Shown: positions 1-10,091 of the stretch, one piece after another
Layout: every line of letters starts with the position of its first letter
Position numbering within the stretch: position 1 is the stretch's first letter
From: Blastopirellula marina DSM 3645
GTDB lineage: Bacteria; Planctomycetota; Planctomycetia; Pirellulales; Pirellulaceae
Reading direction: 5' to 3'
NCBI RefSeq assembly: GCF_000153105.1
Contig: NZ_CH672377.1
Span: forward strand, 346,985-406,723
Length of the DNA stretch: 59,739 bases
The notes under the pieces: generated by a model
Seen by the model: the letters and a program-made list of their open reading frames with translations, nothing else
Databases searched by the model: none
Told to the model about the DNA's origin: nothing
Program-made: the position numbers and the translations under genes

Positions 1-15
1 GCAAGTAGAAGTCCT

Positions 16-705
16 ATGCCGAAGCGCTTGTTCACTCTCGTAATTTTGTGGCTGGCGCTGGTGAGCTTTCCGGCGAACGCGCGTCTGCGGACCTGTCGAT
101 CGCCATTGGAAAGTCATTTCCGGCGATCGATACGCTGGCCCGACATTGAAGAACACGACGCGGACGCTCGGGCATGCCTACACGGACTTTGCTGGCCTCG
201 GACCGAATTCTCCGCCGAGGTCGAAACGCCGCTCCAAGGACGCGGCGATGCGCTGGTGCGTTTTCCCTCTCCGGTGACGACCGGCAGCGACAAGAACGAC
301 CGCGTCGCCATGCAGTGGTACGCCGCACGAGACGAACAAGGACACGCGACCAAAGCGCCGGCCATCATCGTAGTGCATGAGTCCGGCAGCGGCATGACGG
401 TCGGCCAGTTGATGGCCAAAGGGTTACGAAACCAAGGGTTTCATACCTTCATGATTCAGTTGCCCGGCTATGGTCTGCGCAAAGAAGGGAGTCGCAAGAC
501 CGATGGAGATCTCTTCCTGCTGCGTATCAAGCAATCAATCGCCGACGTGCGCCGCGCACGGGATGCGGTCGCCGCTTTGCCGTTGGTCGACGCCGATCAC
601 ATCGCCGTCCAAGGGACCAGCTCCTCCGCTCATTTTAGAGTTCCACTTCGAGACCGGGGAGTTCTTTTTTCAACTCGGCGACGCCGCGGCTGTCGATCTG
701 CGTGA
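16..705 (+). pseudogene. Decayed secreted alpha/beta hydrolase (dienelactone-hydrolase-like), 3'-truncated
   Basis: The reading frame starts with a signal peptide (MPKRLFTLVILWLALVSFPANA) and carries a hydrolase-like core: the IIVVHESGSG strand-turn (oxyanion-hole region) and VQGTS, the start of a GxSxG nucleophile elbow. Right after GTS, near base 622, homology stops; the last ~25 residues are simply the antisense of the 3' end of the convergent leucine-rich-repeat gene. The catalytic elbow is incomplete and the Asp and His of the triad are absent. Between about bases 86 and 146 another frame gives a more protein-like reading (ADLSIAIGKSFPAIDTLAR) ending at a TGA at 147, which suggests two compensating frameshifts. 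I infer a non-functional remnant. An assembly join at about 622 is the alternative. Confidence 0.6.
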
Positions 706-1918
706 AGGTGATCGAAATCTTTTTCAGACCCTTCAGTTGCTTCAGATACTTGATCGACTCGTTGGTGATCATGTCGTTATCTTTGAGCGACAACGTCTGC
801 AGCTTTTGCATGCCGACCAGGTTTTCCAGCGAATCGTCGGTGATCCCCTGATAGTCGAGAATCAACGTCTTCATGTTGGTCAGGTCTTTAATGTGCGGCA
901 AACCATCCGGCGTCACTTTGGTGAACCACAGGTTCAGCTTTTCCAGATTCTTGAACTTGCCAACATGAATCAGGCCATCGTCGCCAAACGGCGTTTCGCT
1001 GACGTCCAGCGACTTGAGCGTGTCGATGCCGATCAGGTTTTCCATCCCGGCTCCGGCGACGCGCGTCTGTCGCAACATGAGGTTCTGGAGTTGCTTCATC
1101 TCTTTCAAGTGCACAAAACCGTCATCTTTGACTTGGGCGCGCATCAGTTCCAAGGTTTTGACCTTGGTCAGCGGCGCCAGATATTCCATTCCTTCGGTCG
1201 TCAACGCGGTGCCGTTGGTCTCTAGCGTCTCGAGATTGGTCAAATTCGCGATCGACTTAAAGCCGGCGTCGGTCACATTGGTGCCGCGAACGTTCAGGAA
1301 CTTCAGCTTGGAGAGCCCGGTCAGGTGAGCCAGTCCCTCGTCGCCGACGATCGCGCCTTCCAGACGCAAGACTTCCATATTCGGCATCTTGGCGACGATC
1401 TCCATCCCGGCGTCGGTGATGTCGTCATAGCGCAGATCGAGATAGCGCAGCTTGGGCAACTGCAGCATGGACTCCAACGACTTGTTGCTGATGTTGGTGC
1501 GGCGCAATTGCAGCACCGAGAGATCTTTGAGCGCCGACAGCTTTTCGATACCGGCGTCGGAGATCGTCGTGTTCGCAGCGCTAAAGTCGCGTAGGTCTTT
1601 CATCTGCAGAAGATTGTCGATCGTCTTGTCGGTGACGTCGGCGCCGTACACCTTCAAGATTTTGACATGCTTTAATTTCGACAACGGCTCTAACTGTTCA
1701 TCGCTGAACGAAGCGACCGACATGTCGGCGACGGTGACGACTCCCCGTTCATCCTTCGTCAGACGCCCCCCCAACTCTTCCAGGGCGGCGACGGCAGCGG
1801 CGTCATCCGGTTCGACCTTCTCAGGCTCGACTTTGGCAGGAGTCTGCGGAGTCGACTTCGGACATCCGGTGGTAAATACCAACAGCAGAACGGCGAGCCA
1901 GGCGGGCAAAAATCGCAT
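635..1918 (-). CDS. Leucine-rich-repeat lipoprotein
   Basis: 427 aa. The N-terminus MRFLPAWLAVLLLVFTTGC is a lipoprotein signal with a lipobox ending at Cys19, so the protein is probably anchored to a membrane facing the periplasm. The rest, from about residue 60 to 425, is a run of about 14 leucine-rich repeats of the planctomycete type, with a recurring pattern such as LxxLxxLxLxxTxVTDxGL. These form a curved solenoid for protein binding; no enzymatic domain is seen. It is divergent from the beta-propeller gene at 2195, with 276 bp between them. Its stop lies at the break point of the hydrolase remnant. The binding partner is unknown. Confidence 0.85.
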   Translation of the reverse strand: MRFLPAWLAVLLLVFTTGCPKSTPQTPAKVEPEKVEPDDAAAVAALEELGGRLTKDERGVVTVADMSVASFSDEQLEPLSKLKHVKILKVYGADVTDKTIDNLLQMKDLRDFSAANTTISDAGIEKLSALKDLSVLQLRRTNISNKSLESMLQLPKLRYLDLRYDDITDAGMEIVAKMPNMEVLRLEGAIVGDEGLAHLTGLSKLKFLNVRGTNVTDAGFKSIANLTNLETLETNGTALTTEGMEYLAPLTKVKTLELMRAQVKDDGFVHLKEMKQLQNLMLRQTRVAGAGMENLIGIDTLKSLDVSETPFGDDGLIHVGKFKNLEKLNLWFTKVTPDGLPHIKDLTNMKTLILDYQGITDDSLENLVGMQKLQTLSLKDNDMITNESIKYLKQLKGLKKISITFTQIDSRGVAELKKELPGLEVEL

Positions 1919-2194
1919 TAGGCGAACATCCTCTGATCAGGTGTGGGGGAACGAACCGCGTCAAAACGGCTTATTTTACGGCCAATAGCGCGGATTCGCA
2001 ACGAGCGTATCACTAGACGTCATTCACGGAAAAACTGACTTCGCCCCACAAAATTACGTAACAGGTCGAATCTCCCCACGTATTTCTCAAAGTTCATGTG
2101 ACGTAGCGATCGTTAGCGACATCGAAACCAGAAATGCGCCGCGAAGCGGCGCAGTCCGTTTCCGAACTGCCCCCCAAGCTGCAGGAATTTGCTC

Positions 2195-3514
2195 ATGATT
2201 CGGTCCGCTTCGTTGATGCTGTTGGCCCTGACGGTTTCTCCCCTCTCGGCAGCCGATTGGCCCCAATGGCTTGGTCCGCAGCGAGACAGTATTTGGCGCG
2301 AAAGCGGCGTCGTCACCCAATTTCCTGACACTGGCGCCAAGATCAAATGGCGCGTCCCGGTCAGCTACGGCTATTCGGGACCGGCGGTTGCGGATGGCCG
2401 CGTCTTCCTGACGGACTATGTGAAGAAATCAGGCGACATCACCAACAACGCCGGCGGACCGGACGTTCTGACCGGCGTCGAACGAGTGCTTTGCTTGGAT
2501 GCCGAAAGCGGAAAAGAAGTTTGGAAATATGAGTATCCTCGCGACTACAGCATCAGCTATGGCGCCGGACCGCGGGCAACGCCGACCGTCGACGGCGATA
2601 AGGTTTATACGTTGGGCGCCGAGGGAGACCTGATCTGCTTCCAGACCCAAGATGGTTCCGTCGTCTGGAAGAAAGAACTGCGCAACGAATACAAGTGCGA
2701 TGCGCCGTTTTGGGGTTATTCGGCCGCTCCGCTCGTCGACGGGGATACGCTCTATTGTTTGGTGGGGGGCGAGGGCTCCATCGCGGTCGCCTTTGACAAG
2801 AACAGCGGCAAAGAATTGTGGCGCGCCCTTTCTTCCACGTCGCAAGGCTATTGCCCGCCGACGCTAATCGAGTTTGGCGGCAAACAGCAACTCCTGATTT
2901 GGCATCCTCTTTCCCTGAACAGCTTGAACCCGGCGACCGGCGAAGTTTATTGGACGGTTTCGTTGGAGCCCTCGTATGCGATGTCGATTTCGCCGCCCCG
3001 TCTGGTGGGTGACATGCTCTTCGCCGGCGGATATTCGGACACCAGCGTGATGTTGAAACTGACCGAAGCACCCGGCGCCGAAGTCCTGTGGCGAGGAACC
3101 GGAAAATCTTCGATCGCGACCGCCAACGCTCCGCCGTTTATGACCGCAGAGACGATCTACGGCGTGGATGGAATCAGCGGCGCGCTGATGGCCGCGAAAG
3201 TCGAAGACGGAGAGCGGCTCTGGGAAACGCAAAAGCCGACTTCGCCTGAGCGTCGCCCCAAACATGCGACCGCTTTTTTGGTGAAGCTGGGCGAGACCGG
3301 CGATCGTTTCATTCTGGCGAGCGAAACCGGCGACTTGATCTTCGCCGACCTGACGCCTGAGGGTTATACCGAGATCAACCGCGCTCATATCTTGGAGCCG
3401 ACCAATAATGCTTTCGGCCGCGATGTTGTTTGGAGCCATCCAGCGTACGCGAACCAATCGGCCTATCTCCGCAATGACAAAGAGCTTGTCTGCGTCGATC
3501 TGGCGGCCGAATAG
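2195..3514 (+). CDS. Secreted PQQ-like beta-propeller protein
   Basis: 439 aa. Residues 1-19 (MIRSASLMLLALTVSPLSA) are a signal peptide followed by ADWPQWLGPQRDSIW, the usual opening of planctomycete outer-membrane-assembly/PQQ-like propellers. Several blades with the motif LDAESGKEVWKYEY or LNPATGEVYW are visible, as in BamB and quinoprotein dehydrogenase folds, but I see no cytochrome domain and cannot assign a cofactor or substrate. The ATG at 2195 is preferred over a TTG two codons upstream because AGGA (2183-2186) sits 8 bases before it. A strong terminator follows at 3555-3600. Confidence 0.85.
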   Translation: MIRSASLMLLALTVSPLSAADWPQWLGPQRDSIWRESGVVTQFPDTGAKIKWRVPVSYGYSGPAVADGRVFLTDYVKKSGDITNNAGGPDVLTGVERVLCLDAESGKEVWKYEYPRDYSISYGAGPRATPTVDGDKVYTLGAEGDLICFQTQDGSVVWKKELRNEYKCDAPFWGYSAAPLVDGDTLYCLVGGEGSIAVAFDKNSGKELWRALSSTSQGYCPPTLIEFGGKQQLLIWHPLSLNSLNPATGEVYWTVSLEPSYAMSISPPRLVGDMLFAGGYSDTSVMLKLTEAPGAEVLWRGTGKSSIATANAPPFMTAETIYGVDGISGALMAAKVEDGERLWETQKPTSPERRPKHATAFLVKLGETGDRFILASETGDLIFADLTPEGYTEINRAHILEPTNNAFGRDVVWSHPAYANQSAYLRNDKELVCVDLAAE

Positions 3515-3554
3515 TCGCTACAGCTGCGCGAACCGCGTTACCGAAGTCACCCTC

Positions 3555-3600
3555 GAATGCCCCTGGCGGAACTCCTTTCCGGCGGGGGCATTCCATTTTT
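3555..3600 (+). terminator. Intrinsic terminator after the beta-propeller gene
   Basis: The arms GAATGCCCC (3555-3563) and GGGGCATTC (3585-3593) pair perfectly, enclosing a partly paired 21-base loop, and are followed by CATTTTT. It separates the propeller gene from ileS. Confidence 0.8.
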
Positions 3601-3687
3601 GGCGCTTCTAGGGGAAAATCGCCTGTTTACTTGGGGCGTTCTATCCCAAGTCGTTCGATCGCTTGACTTTAAACCGAATACTGCGAC

Positions 3688-6600
3688 ATGTTTCCTGAAA
3701 ACCAACAAAACGTACAGTTCCCTCAACTGGAAGCCGAAGTTCTGGATTTTTGGAAGTCGCAGAAGATCTACGAAAAATCGCTCGACGCGCGGCGTGACGG
3801 TCCCAAATTCGTCTTCTACGAAGGACCTCCCACGGCCAACGGCATGCCGCATCCCGGCCATTGCCTGACCCGCGCGATCAAAGACGTCTTCCCTCGCTAT
3901 CGCACGATGAAGGGATACTACTGCGAGCGCAAAGCAGGCTGGGACACGCATGGGCTGCCGGTCGAAGTCGAAGTCTGCAAAGAGATGGGGATCCACTCGA
4001 AGGAAGAGATCGAAAACTTCGGCATCGAACCGTTCATCCACAAGTGCCAGGCCAGCGTTTGGCGCTACATGCAAGAGTGGGAACGTCTGACCGAGCGTCT
4101 CGGCTTTTGGCTGAAACTGGACGAAGCGTACGTCACCTACCATCAAAGCTATGTCGAAAGCGTCTGGTGGGCGCTGAAGAACTTTTATGATCGCGGCCTG
4201 CTTTACCAAGGTCACAAGATCGTCTGGTGGTGGGCGCAAGGAGGAACGGCGCTCTCCGCCGGCGAAGTCGGCCAAGGGTATCGCGAAGTCGCCGACCCCA
4301 GCGTCTATGTCCGCTTCCCGCTGGTCGAAGACCCCAAGACCGCGCTGTTGGTTTGGACGACGACTCCCTGGACGCTGCCGAGCAATCAGTTCGCCGCGGT
4401 CCATCCCGAGCTGGAATACTCGACCGTTGAAGATGAAGAGACCGGCGAACATCTGATCTTGGCCACGGCGCTGGTCGAACCGTTGGCGACCAAAACGAAG
4501 AAGAACTGGAAGACGATCGCGACCTGCCTAGGCGCCGCCTTGTTGGGCAAACGTTATCTGCCGCCGTTTGACTACTACTATAAGACTCTCGGTGATGCGC
4601 AAGGCAGATTGGCCGACAACCCTCAAGCGACGCAGCATCTCGCATGGCGCGTGGTCGCGGCCGACTTTGTGACAACCGACAGCGGAACCGGCGTCGTCCA
4701 TCAAGCGCCTGCGTTTGGCGAGGTCGACTACGACGTTTTGAAAGAAGAGCAAGATCGCTTCGCGCCGGGCGAAGGCCCTGACTTGATCTGCGCGGTCGGT
4801 CCCGACGGCAAGTTCACCGCCGAAGCGCCCGACTACCAAGGTCGCTGGGTCAAAGAGGCCGACAAAGACATCGCCCATGAGCTAAAAACGCGCGGTCGGC
4901 TCTTTTTGCTCGATCAATATCTGCACGACTATCCCTTCTGCTGGCGCGCCGACGAAGATCCGCTGATCCAATATCCGCGGAAGAGCTGGTTCCTTCGCAC
5001 GACGCAGTTTAAAGACGAAATGGTCGCGAACAACCAGCAGATCAACTGGTTGCCGGATCACATCCGTGACGGGCGCTTCGGCAACTTCCTCGAATCCAAC
5101 GTTGACTGGGCGCTGTCGCGCGAACGTTATTGGGGAACGCCGCTGCCGATCTGGGTTTGCGAAGAAACGGGTCAAGCCGAAGCGGTCTGCAGCTACGCCG
5201 AACTCGAAGCGAAGCCGGGCGCGACCGGCTTTGAAGTTTGGGCGGCGGCCAAGAAAAAGAATCCTGAATTGGTCGACGATCTGAAAATCCATAAGCCCTA
5301 CATCGACGCGATCACCTACGATTCGCCGTTCGCCAAAGGGGCGAAGATGCAGCGCGTCACCGAGGTGATCGACTGCTGGTTTGACTCCGGCGCGATGCCG
5401 TTTGCGCAGTGGGGCTATCCGCATCAAAACGCCGACCGGTTTGAAGAGCAATTTCCGGCCGACTTTATCAGCGAAGCGATCGATCAAACGCGTGGTTGGT
5501 TCTATAGCCAATTAGCGATCAGCACGCTGCTGTTCGGCAAAGGGGGCGACGGTCAGACAGTGCGGCACGAGTATCCGCACCCTTTCAAAAACTGTATCGT
5601 GCTTGGCCTGATGCTGGGCGAAGATGGCCAGAAGATGTCAAAGAGCAAGCGAAACTATCGCGAGCCGAACGAGATCTTCGACAAGTATGGCGCCGACGCA
5701 CTTCGCTGGTATCTGTTCGCCAATCAGCCGCCGTGGACGTCGATCCGCTACAACGAACAATCAATCAAAGACAGCATTCCCGAGTTCCTGCTGCGGCTCT
5801 GGAACGTCTACAGTTTCTTCACGATCTACGCCAACATCGACGGCTTCCAGCCCGAGCAAGCGCTGACCGGCCAAGCAGGCCAATTGTCGGGCGCCGACTT
5901 TGCCGGCGCGAAAGGCTATCGTCCCGCCGCCGAGCGCAGCGAGTTGGATCGTTGGGTGCTGAGCGAATTGAATCAGGCGATCGCAACGGTCGTCGAGCGG
6001 ATGGATGCGTATGACAACTACGGTGCGTGCGGAGCGCTGACCAACTTTGTCGACGCGCTCAGTAATTGGTACGTACGCCGCAGTCGAGATCGCTTCTGGA
6101 GCGGCGACAAAGAGTCGCCCGAGAAGCAGGACGCTTACTGGACGCTTTACGAATGCTTGATCACGACCTGCAAGCTGATCGCGCCGTTCACGCCGTTTTT
6201 GGCCGAAGGATTGTGGCGCAGTTTGGCCGGCGTCTTTGGGGATCGCGCGATCGAAAGCGTCCACTTGTGCGACTTCCCTGCTCCCGACGAAACGGCGATC
6301 GACCTGCAGTTGTCGACGCGCATGAACTTGATCCGCGAGATCTCGTCGCTCGGCCGCAAGGCCCGCATGGACGAGAAGCTGAAGGTTCGCCAACCATTAT
6401 CGCTGGTCGAAGTGGTGTTGGCCGACGCGACGCATCAAGACTGGCTCGAATCGCATGGCGGCTTGATCCGCGAAGAGCTGAACGTCAAAGATGTCCAGTT
6501 TACGCAAGAAGGCCAGAAGTACATCGACTATCAGGTGCAGCCCAACTTCAAGCGTCTCGGTCCGAAAATCGGCAAGCTATTGCCGCAAGTCAAAGCCGCG

Positions 6601-7056
6601 TTGGCGAAAGCGGACGGGGGCGAGTTGTTGTCGCAGTTGGAATCCAACGGCCAGATCACGCTTGAAGTTGGCGGCCAAGCGATTGAGTTGGACGGCGAAG
6701 ACATCCAAGTTCGCCTGCAAGCGAAGCCTGGCTGGGCCGCCGCACAAGGAAAAATGTGCGTCGTCGTGCTCAACAAAGAGCTGACGCCGGAACTGCTGCG
6801 TGAAGGATACTGCAAAGACCTGGTGCGTTTGATCCAAGATCAACGCAAAGAAATGGACCTGGCCTACACCGATCGGATCGAGATCGGCGTCACCACTGAC
6901 GCCGACGAACTGACCGCGGCGCTGACCGAAAACGGCGCCTACATCACCGGCGAAACGCTGGGAGAGAGCCTAGTCCTGAATGCCCTGACCGGCGCTACGG
7001 CGATCGAATGTGAGATTGGCGATTTTGCGGCGAAGCTGTTCGTGAAGAAGGTCTAA
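3688..7056 (+). CDS. ileS: Isoleucyl-tRNA synthetase, eukaryotic-like (IleS2) type
   Basis: 1122 aa class I aminoacyl-tRNA synthetase that charges tRNA-Ile in the cytoplasm. The adenylate-binding HIGH element reads HPGH (about residues 55-58), followed by [12 protein letters not shown]; the KMSKS loop is intact (about 649-653) after DGQ. Between them lies the CP1 editing domain with [12 protein letters not shown] and the conserved [13 protein letters not shown] stretch. The C-terminal third is an anticodon-binding helical domain plus a tail of the long type. Length and the HGLPVE and GVVH..PAFGE signatures match the eukaryotic/archaeal-like IleS2 branch, not the ~940-residue E. coli type with a C-terminal zinc site. 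Members of this branch are often insensitive to mupirocin; that is inference here. purN starts 3 bases after its stop. Confidence 0.95.
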   Translation: MFPENQQNVQFPQLEAEVLDFWKSQKIYEKSLDARRDGPKFVFYEGPPTANGMPHPGHCLTRAIKDVFPRYRTMKGYYCERKAGWDTHGLPVEVEVCKEMGIHSKEEIENFGIEPFIHKCQASVWRYMQEWERLTERLGFWLKLDEAYVTYHQSYVESVWWALKNFYDRGLLYQGHKIVWWWAQGGTALSAGEVGQGYREVADPSVYVRFPLVEDPKTALLVWTTTPWTLPSNQFAAVHPELEYSTVEDEETGEHLILATALVEPLATKTKKNWKTIATCLGAALLGKRYLPPFDYYYKTLGDAQGRLADNPQATQHLAWRVVAADFVTTDSGTGVVHQAPAFGEVDYDVLKEEQDRFAPGEGPDLICAVGPDGKFTAEAPDYQGRWVKEADKDIAHELKTRGRLFLLDQYLHDYPFCWRADEDPLIQYPRKSWFLRTTQFKDEMVANNQQINWLPDHIRDGRFGNFLESNVDWALSRERYWGTPLPIWVCEETGQAEAVCSYAELEAKPGATGFEVWAAAKKKNPELVDDLKIHKPYIDAITYDSPFAKGAKMQRVTEVIDCWFDSGAMPFAQWGYPHQNADRFEEQFPADFISEAIDQTRGWFYSQLAISTLLFGKGGDGQTVRHEYPHPFKNCIVLGLMLGEDGQKMSKSKRNYREPNEIFDKYGADALRWYLFANQPPWTSIRYNEQSIKDSIPEFLLRLWNVYSFFTIYANIDGFQPEQALTGQAGQLSGADFAGAKGYRPAAERSELDRWVLSELNQAIATVVERMDAYDNYGACGALTNFVDALSNWYVRRSRDRFWSGDKESPEKQDAYWTLYECLITTCKLIAPFTPFLAEGLWRSLAGVFGDRAIESVHLCDFPAPDETAIDLQLSTRMNLIREISSLGRKARMDEKLKVRQPLSLVEVVLADATHQDWLESHGGLIREELNVKDVQFTQEGQKYIDYQVQPNFKRLGPKIGKLLPQVKAALAKADGGELLSQLESNGQITLEVGGQAIELDGEDIQVRLQAKPGWAAAQGKMCVVVLNKELTPELLREGYCKDLVRLIQDQRKEMDLAYTDRIEIGVTTDADELTAALTENGAYITGETLGESLVLNALTGATAIECEIGDFAAKLFVKKV

Positions 7057-7059
7057 CGC

Positions 7060-7701
7060 GTGAACGGTTCGACTCATTCCGCTGAAAATCCGCTGCGTGT
7101 CGCCGTGCTGATCTCAGGCGGCGGAACGACGCTGCGCAATCTGATTGAGAAGATCGCCGCCGATCAGCTCTGGATCAAGATTACCATGGTCGTCTCGAGC
7201 ACCGCGAAAGCGAAAGGCCTGCAATACGCGACCGACGCCGATATTCCCTCGACAGTGGTCGACTGGAGTACGTACGACTCGACGGAGTCGTTTAGTACGG
7301 CGGTGTTCGACGCGTGTCGCGCCGCCCAGGCAGACTTGATTGTGATGGGGGGATTTTTGAAGCATGTCTTGATCCCGGACGATTTTGAAAATCGCGTGAT
7401 CAACATCCACCCGTCACTGGTGCCGTCGTTTTGCGGCGCCGGTTTTTACGGCGCCAAAGTTCATCAGGCCGCTCTCGATTACGGCGTCAAAGTGAGCGGC
7501 TGCACCGTTCACCTGGTCGACAATCATTACGACCACGGACCGGTGGTCGCGCAGCAATCGATCCCGGTGTTGCCCGACGATGACGCCGCTGCGCTCGCCG
7601 CGCGGGTGTTCGAGGTCGAATGCGAACTCTACCCACACGTTCTCCAAGCGTTCGCCGCCGGCCGCGTGACGATCGATGGTCGCAAAATCACGATGCGTTA
7701 G
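7060..7701 (+). CDS. purN: Phosphoribosylglycinamide formyltransferase
   Basis: 213 aa, GTG start three bases after the ileS stop, so probably co-transcribed. PurN transfers a formyl group from 10-formyltetrahydrofolate to GAR in purine synthesis. Visible family marks are VLISGGGTTLRNLIE at the N-terminus (phosphate binding), GGFLKHVL, the catalytic NIHPSLVPSF with Asn and His, and the folate-site segment GCTVHLVDNHYDHGPVVAQ with the catalytic Asp. The NIHPSL motif is followed by CGAGFYG, where many bacterial enzymes have PKYKG; this variant occurs in planctomycete-type PurN. Confidence 0.9.
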   Translation: MNGSTHSAENPLRVAVLISGGGTTLRNLIEKIAADQLWIKITMVVSSTAKAKGLQYATDADIPSTVVDWSTYDSTESFSTAVFDACRAAQADLIVMGGFLKHVLIPDDFENRVINIHPSLVPSFCGAGFYGAKVHQAALDYGVKVSGCTVHLVDNHYDHGPVVAQQSIPVLPDDDAAALAARVFEVECELYPHVLQAFAAGRVTIDGRKITMR

Positions 7702-7784
7702 TACGCCGGTGGGTTAAGCAAGCGAGTTACGGCTGTGGTGGGATGGGAAATCTACCGCGCTTGCTGCACCTACCGAAGATTGCC

Positions 7785-8540
7785 CTAATCGCGTTTTTCA
7801 ATCGGGCTGAGCGATTCCTGCGGATTGCGGCATTCTCCGACATAGGTCACGCCGCTGGGCCTAGCCCACATCGCTGCGTTGGCGAGGACCTGCTGGATGT
7901 TGGGATCGTAATAGATCGGATAGGTTTCGTGGCCAGGGCGAAAGTAGAAGATCTTGCCGGCGCCGCGGGTAAACGTGCAACCGCTGCGAAAGACCTCGCC
8001 CCCTTCAAACCAACTGATGAAGATCACGTCGTCCGGCTGCGGAATGTCGAAGTATTCGCCGTACATTTCGGCATGCGGCAACTCGATATATTCGCTCGGC
8101 AGTCCGCTGACAAGCGGATGTCCCGGCGCGGTGATCCAAAGCCGCTCCCGTTCTCCCACTTCGCGCCAGCGCAAACTACACCGCGTGCCGAGCAGTCGCT
8201 TGAAGATTTTGGAGTCGTGCGCCGAGTGCAGCACGACCAGCCCCATCCCTTCCAACACGCGCTGTTGCACGCGATCGACCACTTCGTCGCTGACATCGTT
8301 GTGCGCCGCATGTCCCCACCAGTAGAGCACGTCGGTCGCGGCCAGCTTCTCGGCCGAGAGACCATGCTCGGGCTGATCCTGTGTCGCCGTACTCACCTCG
8401 GCGGCTTCTCCCAACTTCTCCCGCAGCGACGCGGCGATCGCTCCATGAATGCCATCGGGATAGAGCTTGCCGACAACTGGATCTTCCCGTTCGTGGACAA
8501 ACTCGTTCCAGATGGTGATGCGCAGCGGTTGGCTCGTCAT
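7785..8540 (-). CDS. ThuA-like (trehalose-utilisation type) glutamine-amidotransferase-fold protein
   Basis: 251 aa from an ATG at 8540 preceded by GAGGAG 8 bases upstream; an in-frame start 14 codons earlier lacks such a site. It matches the ThuA family: opening [10 protein letters not shown], then [36 protein letters not shown] at the position of the nucleophile elbow, and the closing [14 protein letters not shown]. ThuA proteins have a class I glutamine-amidotransferase fold and take part in sugar (trehalose/sucrose or rare-sugar) use, but the reaction is not settled. The elbow here has Ser where true amidotransferases have Cys. It lies 43 bp downstream of the XylR-like regulator on the same strand. 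Confidence 0.85.
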   Translation of the reverse strand: MTSQPLRITIWNEFVHEREDPVVGKLYPDGIHGAIAASLREKLGEAAEVSTATQDQPEHGLSAEKLAATDVLYWWGHAAHNDVSDEVVDRVQQRVLEGMGLVVLHSAHDSKIFKRLLGTRCSLRWREVGERERLWITAPGHPLVSGLPSEYIELPHAEMYGEYFDIPQPDDVIFISWFEGGEVFRSGCTFTRGAGKIFYFRPGHETYPIYYDPNIQQVLANAAMWARPSGVTYVGECRNPQESLSPIEKRD

Positions 8541-8583
8541 GGGTGATGCTCCTCGGTTGTTCCGGCTATTCAAGAATCGCACA

Positions 8584-9756
8584 TTACCGGAAACGCCGCG
8601 ACGCCCCTTTGACGTTTTGCGTCCGATATTGCCCCGGCGTTTGCCCGAGTTCTCGCTTGAAGACGACGCTCATATATTCGGGATGGTCGTATCCCGCGAG
8701 CGTCGCGATGCGTTCTAGAGGCAAATCGGTTTCACGCAACAGTTGGCGGACTCGCTTCAGTTGGACGGCGCGAATCTCGGACTGCGGCGAACGGCCGATG
8801 TACTTGCGGAAGCGGCGCTCCAAAATGCTGCGGGAAACAGGGACCTGTTTCAAGACTTCCTCGACCGAGATCCCATCGCACGCGTGCTGCCGAATATATT
8901 TGACCGCCGACGCGACCAATGGATCATCGATCGCCAATACGTCAGTCGATTGCCGCGTGACAACGCCGATCGGTTCGATCAGCTTGTTCATTTGCTTCGG
9001 CTTTTCGCCCCGCATCAGCGCATCCAACATCGACGCCGCTTCATAGCCGATCCGCTGCGGATTAGGCATAATGCTCGACAACGGCGGATCGCAGAGATCG
9101 CAAACCAATTCGTCATTGTCGACGCCGATCACCGCGATTTCTTCCGGCACGGCGACTCCGATGCGTCGACACGCGTCCAAGACGTGCTGTCCCCGCATGT
9201 CGTTACAAGCCATGATGCCGGCCGGTCGCGGCAGCGACTCCAACCAACGGACGATCTGGCTTTGTTGCTCATCCCAGGTCAGCGCGGTCGTCGTATCCCA
9301 GGGAGATTGGTATTGGTGAAAGTCGAAACCGGCTTTGGTCACGACCGTCTTGAACCCCTCCTGACGACGTGACGACCAGTTGTGTCCGGTAAATCCGCAA
9401 AAAGCAAAATGACGAAACCCCCTCTCCAGAAGGTGCTGCGCCCCCATTTTGCCAACGGCTTCGTGATTCGTGCCGATCTGCGGTAAACCCTGACTGCCGT
9501 AGATGTCGGTCAGGTCGACCGTCGGAATCTTCAACGCGCGAAGTTTCTCAGCAAGACTGGGCGTCGTGGACCGCGTGATGATGCCGTCTCCCTCCCATTT
9601 CTCCAACCAAGCGGGGGGCCTGACCACCAACTCACGTAGGTCGACATAGATCGACCAAGGCTCATTCGCCACGACGTATCGATTAATTCCCCGTAAAACC
9701 TCGCGCCCGTAGACCAGCGACGTTTCAACAATCAACATAACGCGACGACGTTGCAT
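8584..9756 (-). CDS. XylR-like AraC-family transcriptional regulator with LacI-type sensor
   Basis: 390 aa. Residues about 1-270 are a periplasmic-binding-protein (LacI/GalR) sensor fold: [22 protein letters not shown] at the start, [32 protein letters not shown] and [18 protein letters not shown]. Residues about 285-385 are an AraC-type double helix-turn-helix with [20 protein letters not shown] and [19 protein letters not shown]. This is the layout of XylR, the xylose-responsive activator, so a sugar effector is likely, though xylose itself is not shown. The downstream ThuA gene is the obvious target. The gene is divergent from the DUF1549/DUF1553 gene at 10092. Confidence 0.88.
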   Translation of the reverse strand: MQRRRVMLIVETSLVYGREVLRGINRYVVANEPWSIYVDLRELVVRPPAWLEKWEGDGIITRSTTPSLAEKLRALKIPTVDLTDIYGSQGLPQIGTNHEAVGKMGAQHLLERGFRHFAFCGFTGHNWSSRRQEGFKTVVTKAGFDFHQYQSPWDTTTALTWDEQQSQIVRWLESLPRPAGIMACNDMRGQHVLDACRRIGVAVPEEIAVIGVDNDELVCDLCDPPLSSIMPNPQRIGYEAASMLDALMRGEKPKQMNKLIEPIGVVTRQSTDVLAIDDPLVASAVKYIRQHACDGISVEEVLKQVPVSRSILERRFRKYIGRSPQSEIRAVQLKRVRQLLRETDLPLERIATLAGYDHPEYMSVVFKRELGQTPGQYRTQNVKGASRRFR

Positions 9757-10091
9757 GGAGCGTAACAGTTCTCAAGAGTGAACGAGGGCGGCTTTCCCAA
9801 TTTACCAATTATGACCCAGGTCCGAGGGCATACGCAATGCAATAACGGCAGTGTGAACGTGTTTTTGGGGTGGATTTTGCCGTTTTTTCCAGTTTTCTGT
9901 TCCACTCGGCTGGCCAAGCCTGCAAAACTTCTCAATTCGCTGCACCGAAAACTCATTGAATCCAACGCCGTAAAGAGGAAGAATTAGGCGATATGAAATC
10001 GTTCATTTCCCCTTTCTGATGATTTCGTTCCTGCCGCCAGACAACCATCCTGCCTTGAATGCGTCCCGTCCGACGATCGTGGAGTCTCGAA
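9757..10091. promoter_or_regulatory. Divergent intergenic region between the AraC regulator and the PSD1 gene
   Basis: 335 bases that should hold both promoters. I see no RNA gene and no convincing -35/-10 pair. A short possible frame at 9778-9987 has no homology I recognise, no ribosome-binding site and poor codon use, so I read the region as non-coding. An A/T-rich homopolymer tract lies at about 9855-9900. Confidence 0.4.

Noticed and set aside
8618-9372. Plus-strand frames across the XylR-like regulator
   Set aside because: They are shadows of the AraC-family gene, which has both expected domains on the minus strand.
9778-9987. 69-codon frame in the divergent region before the PSD1 gene
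   Set aside because: No ribosome-binding site, no protein-like pattern, and it occupies the expected promoter region.
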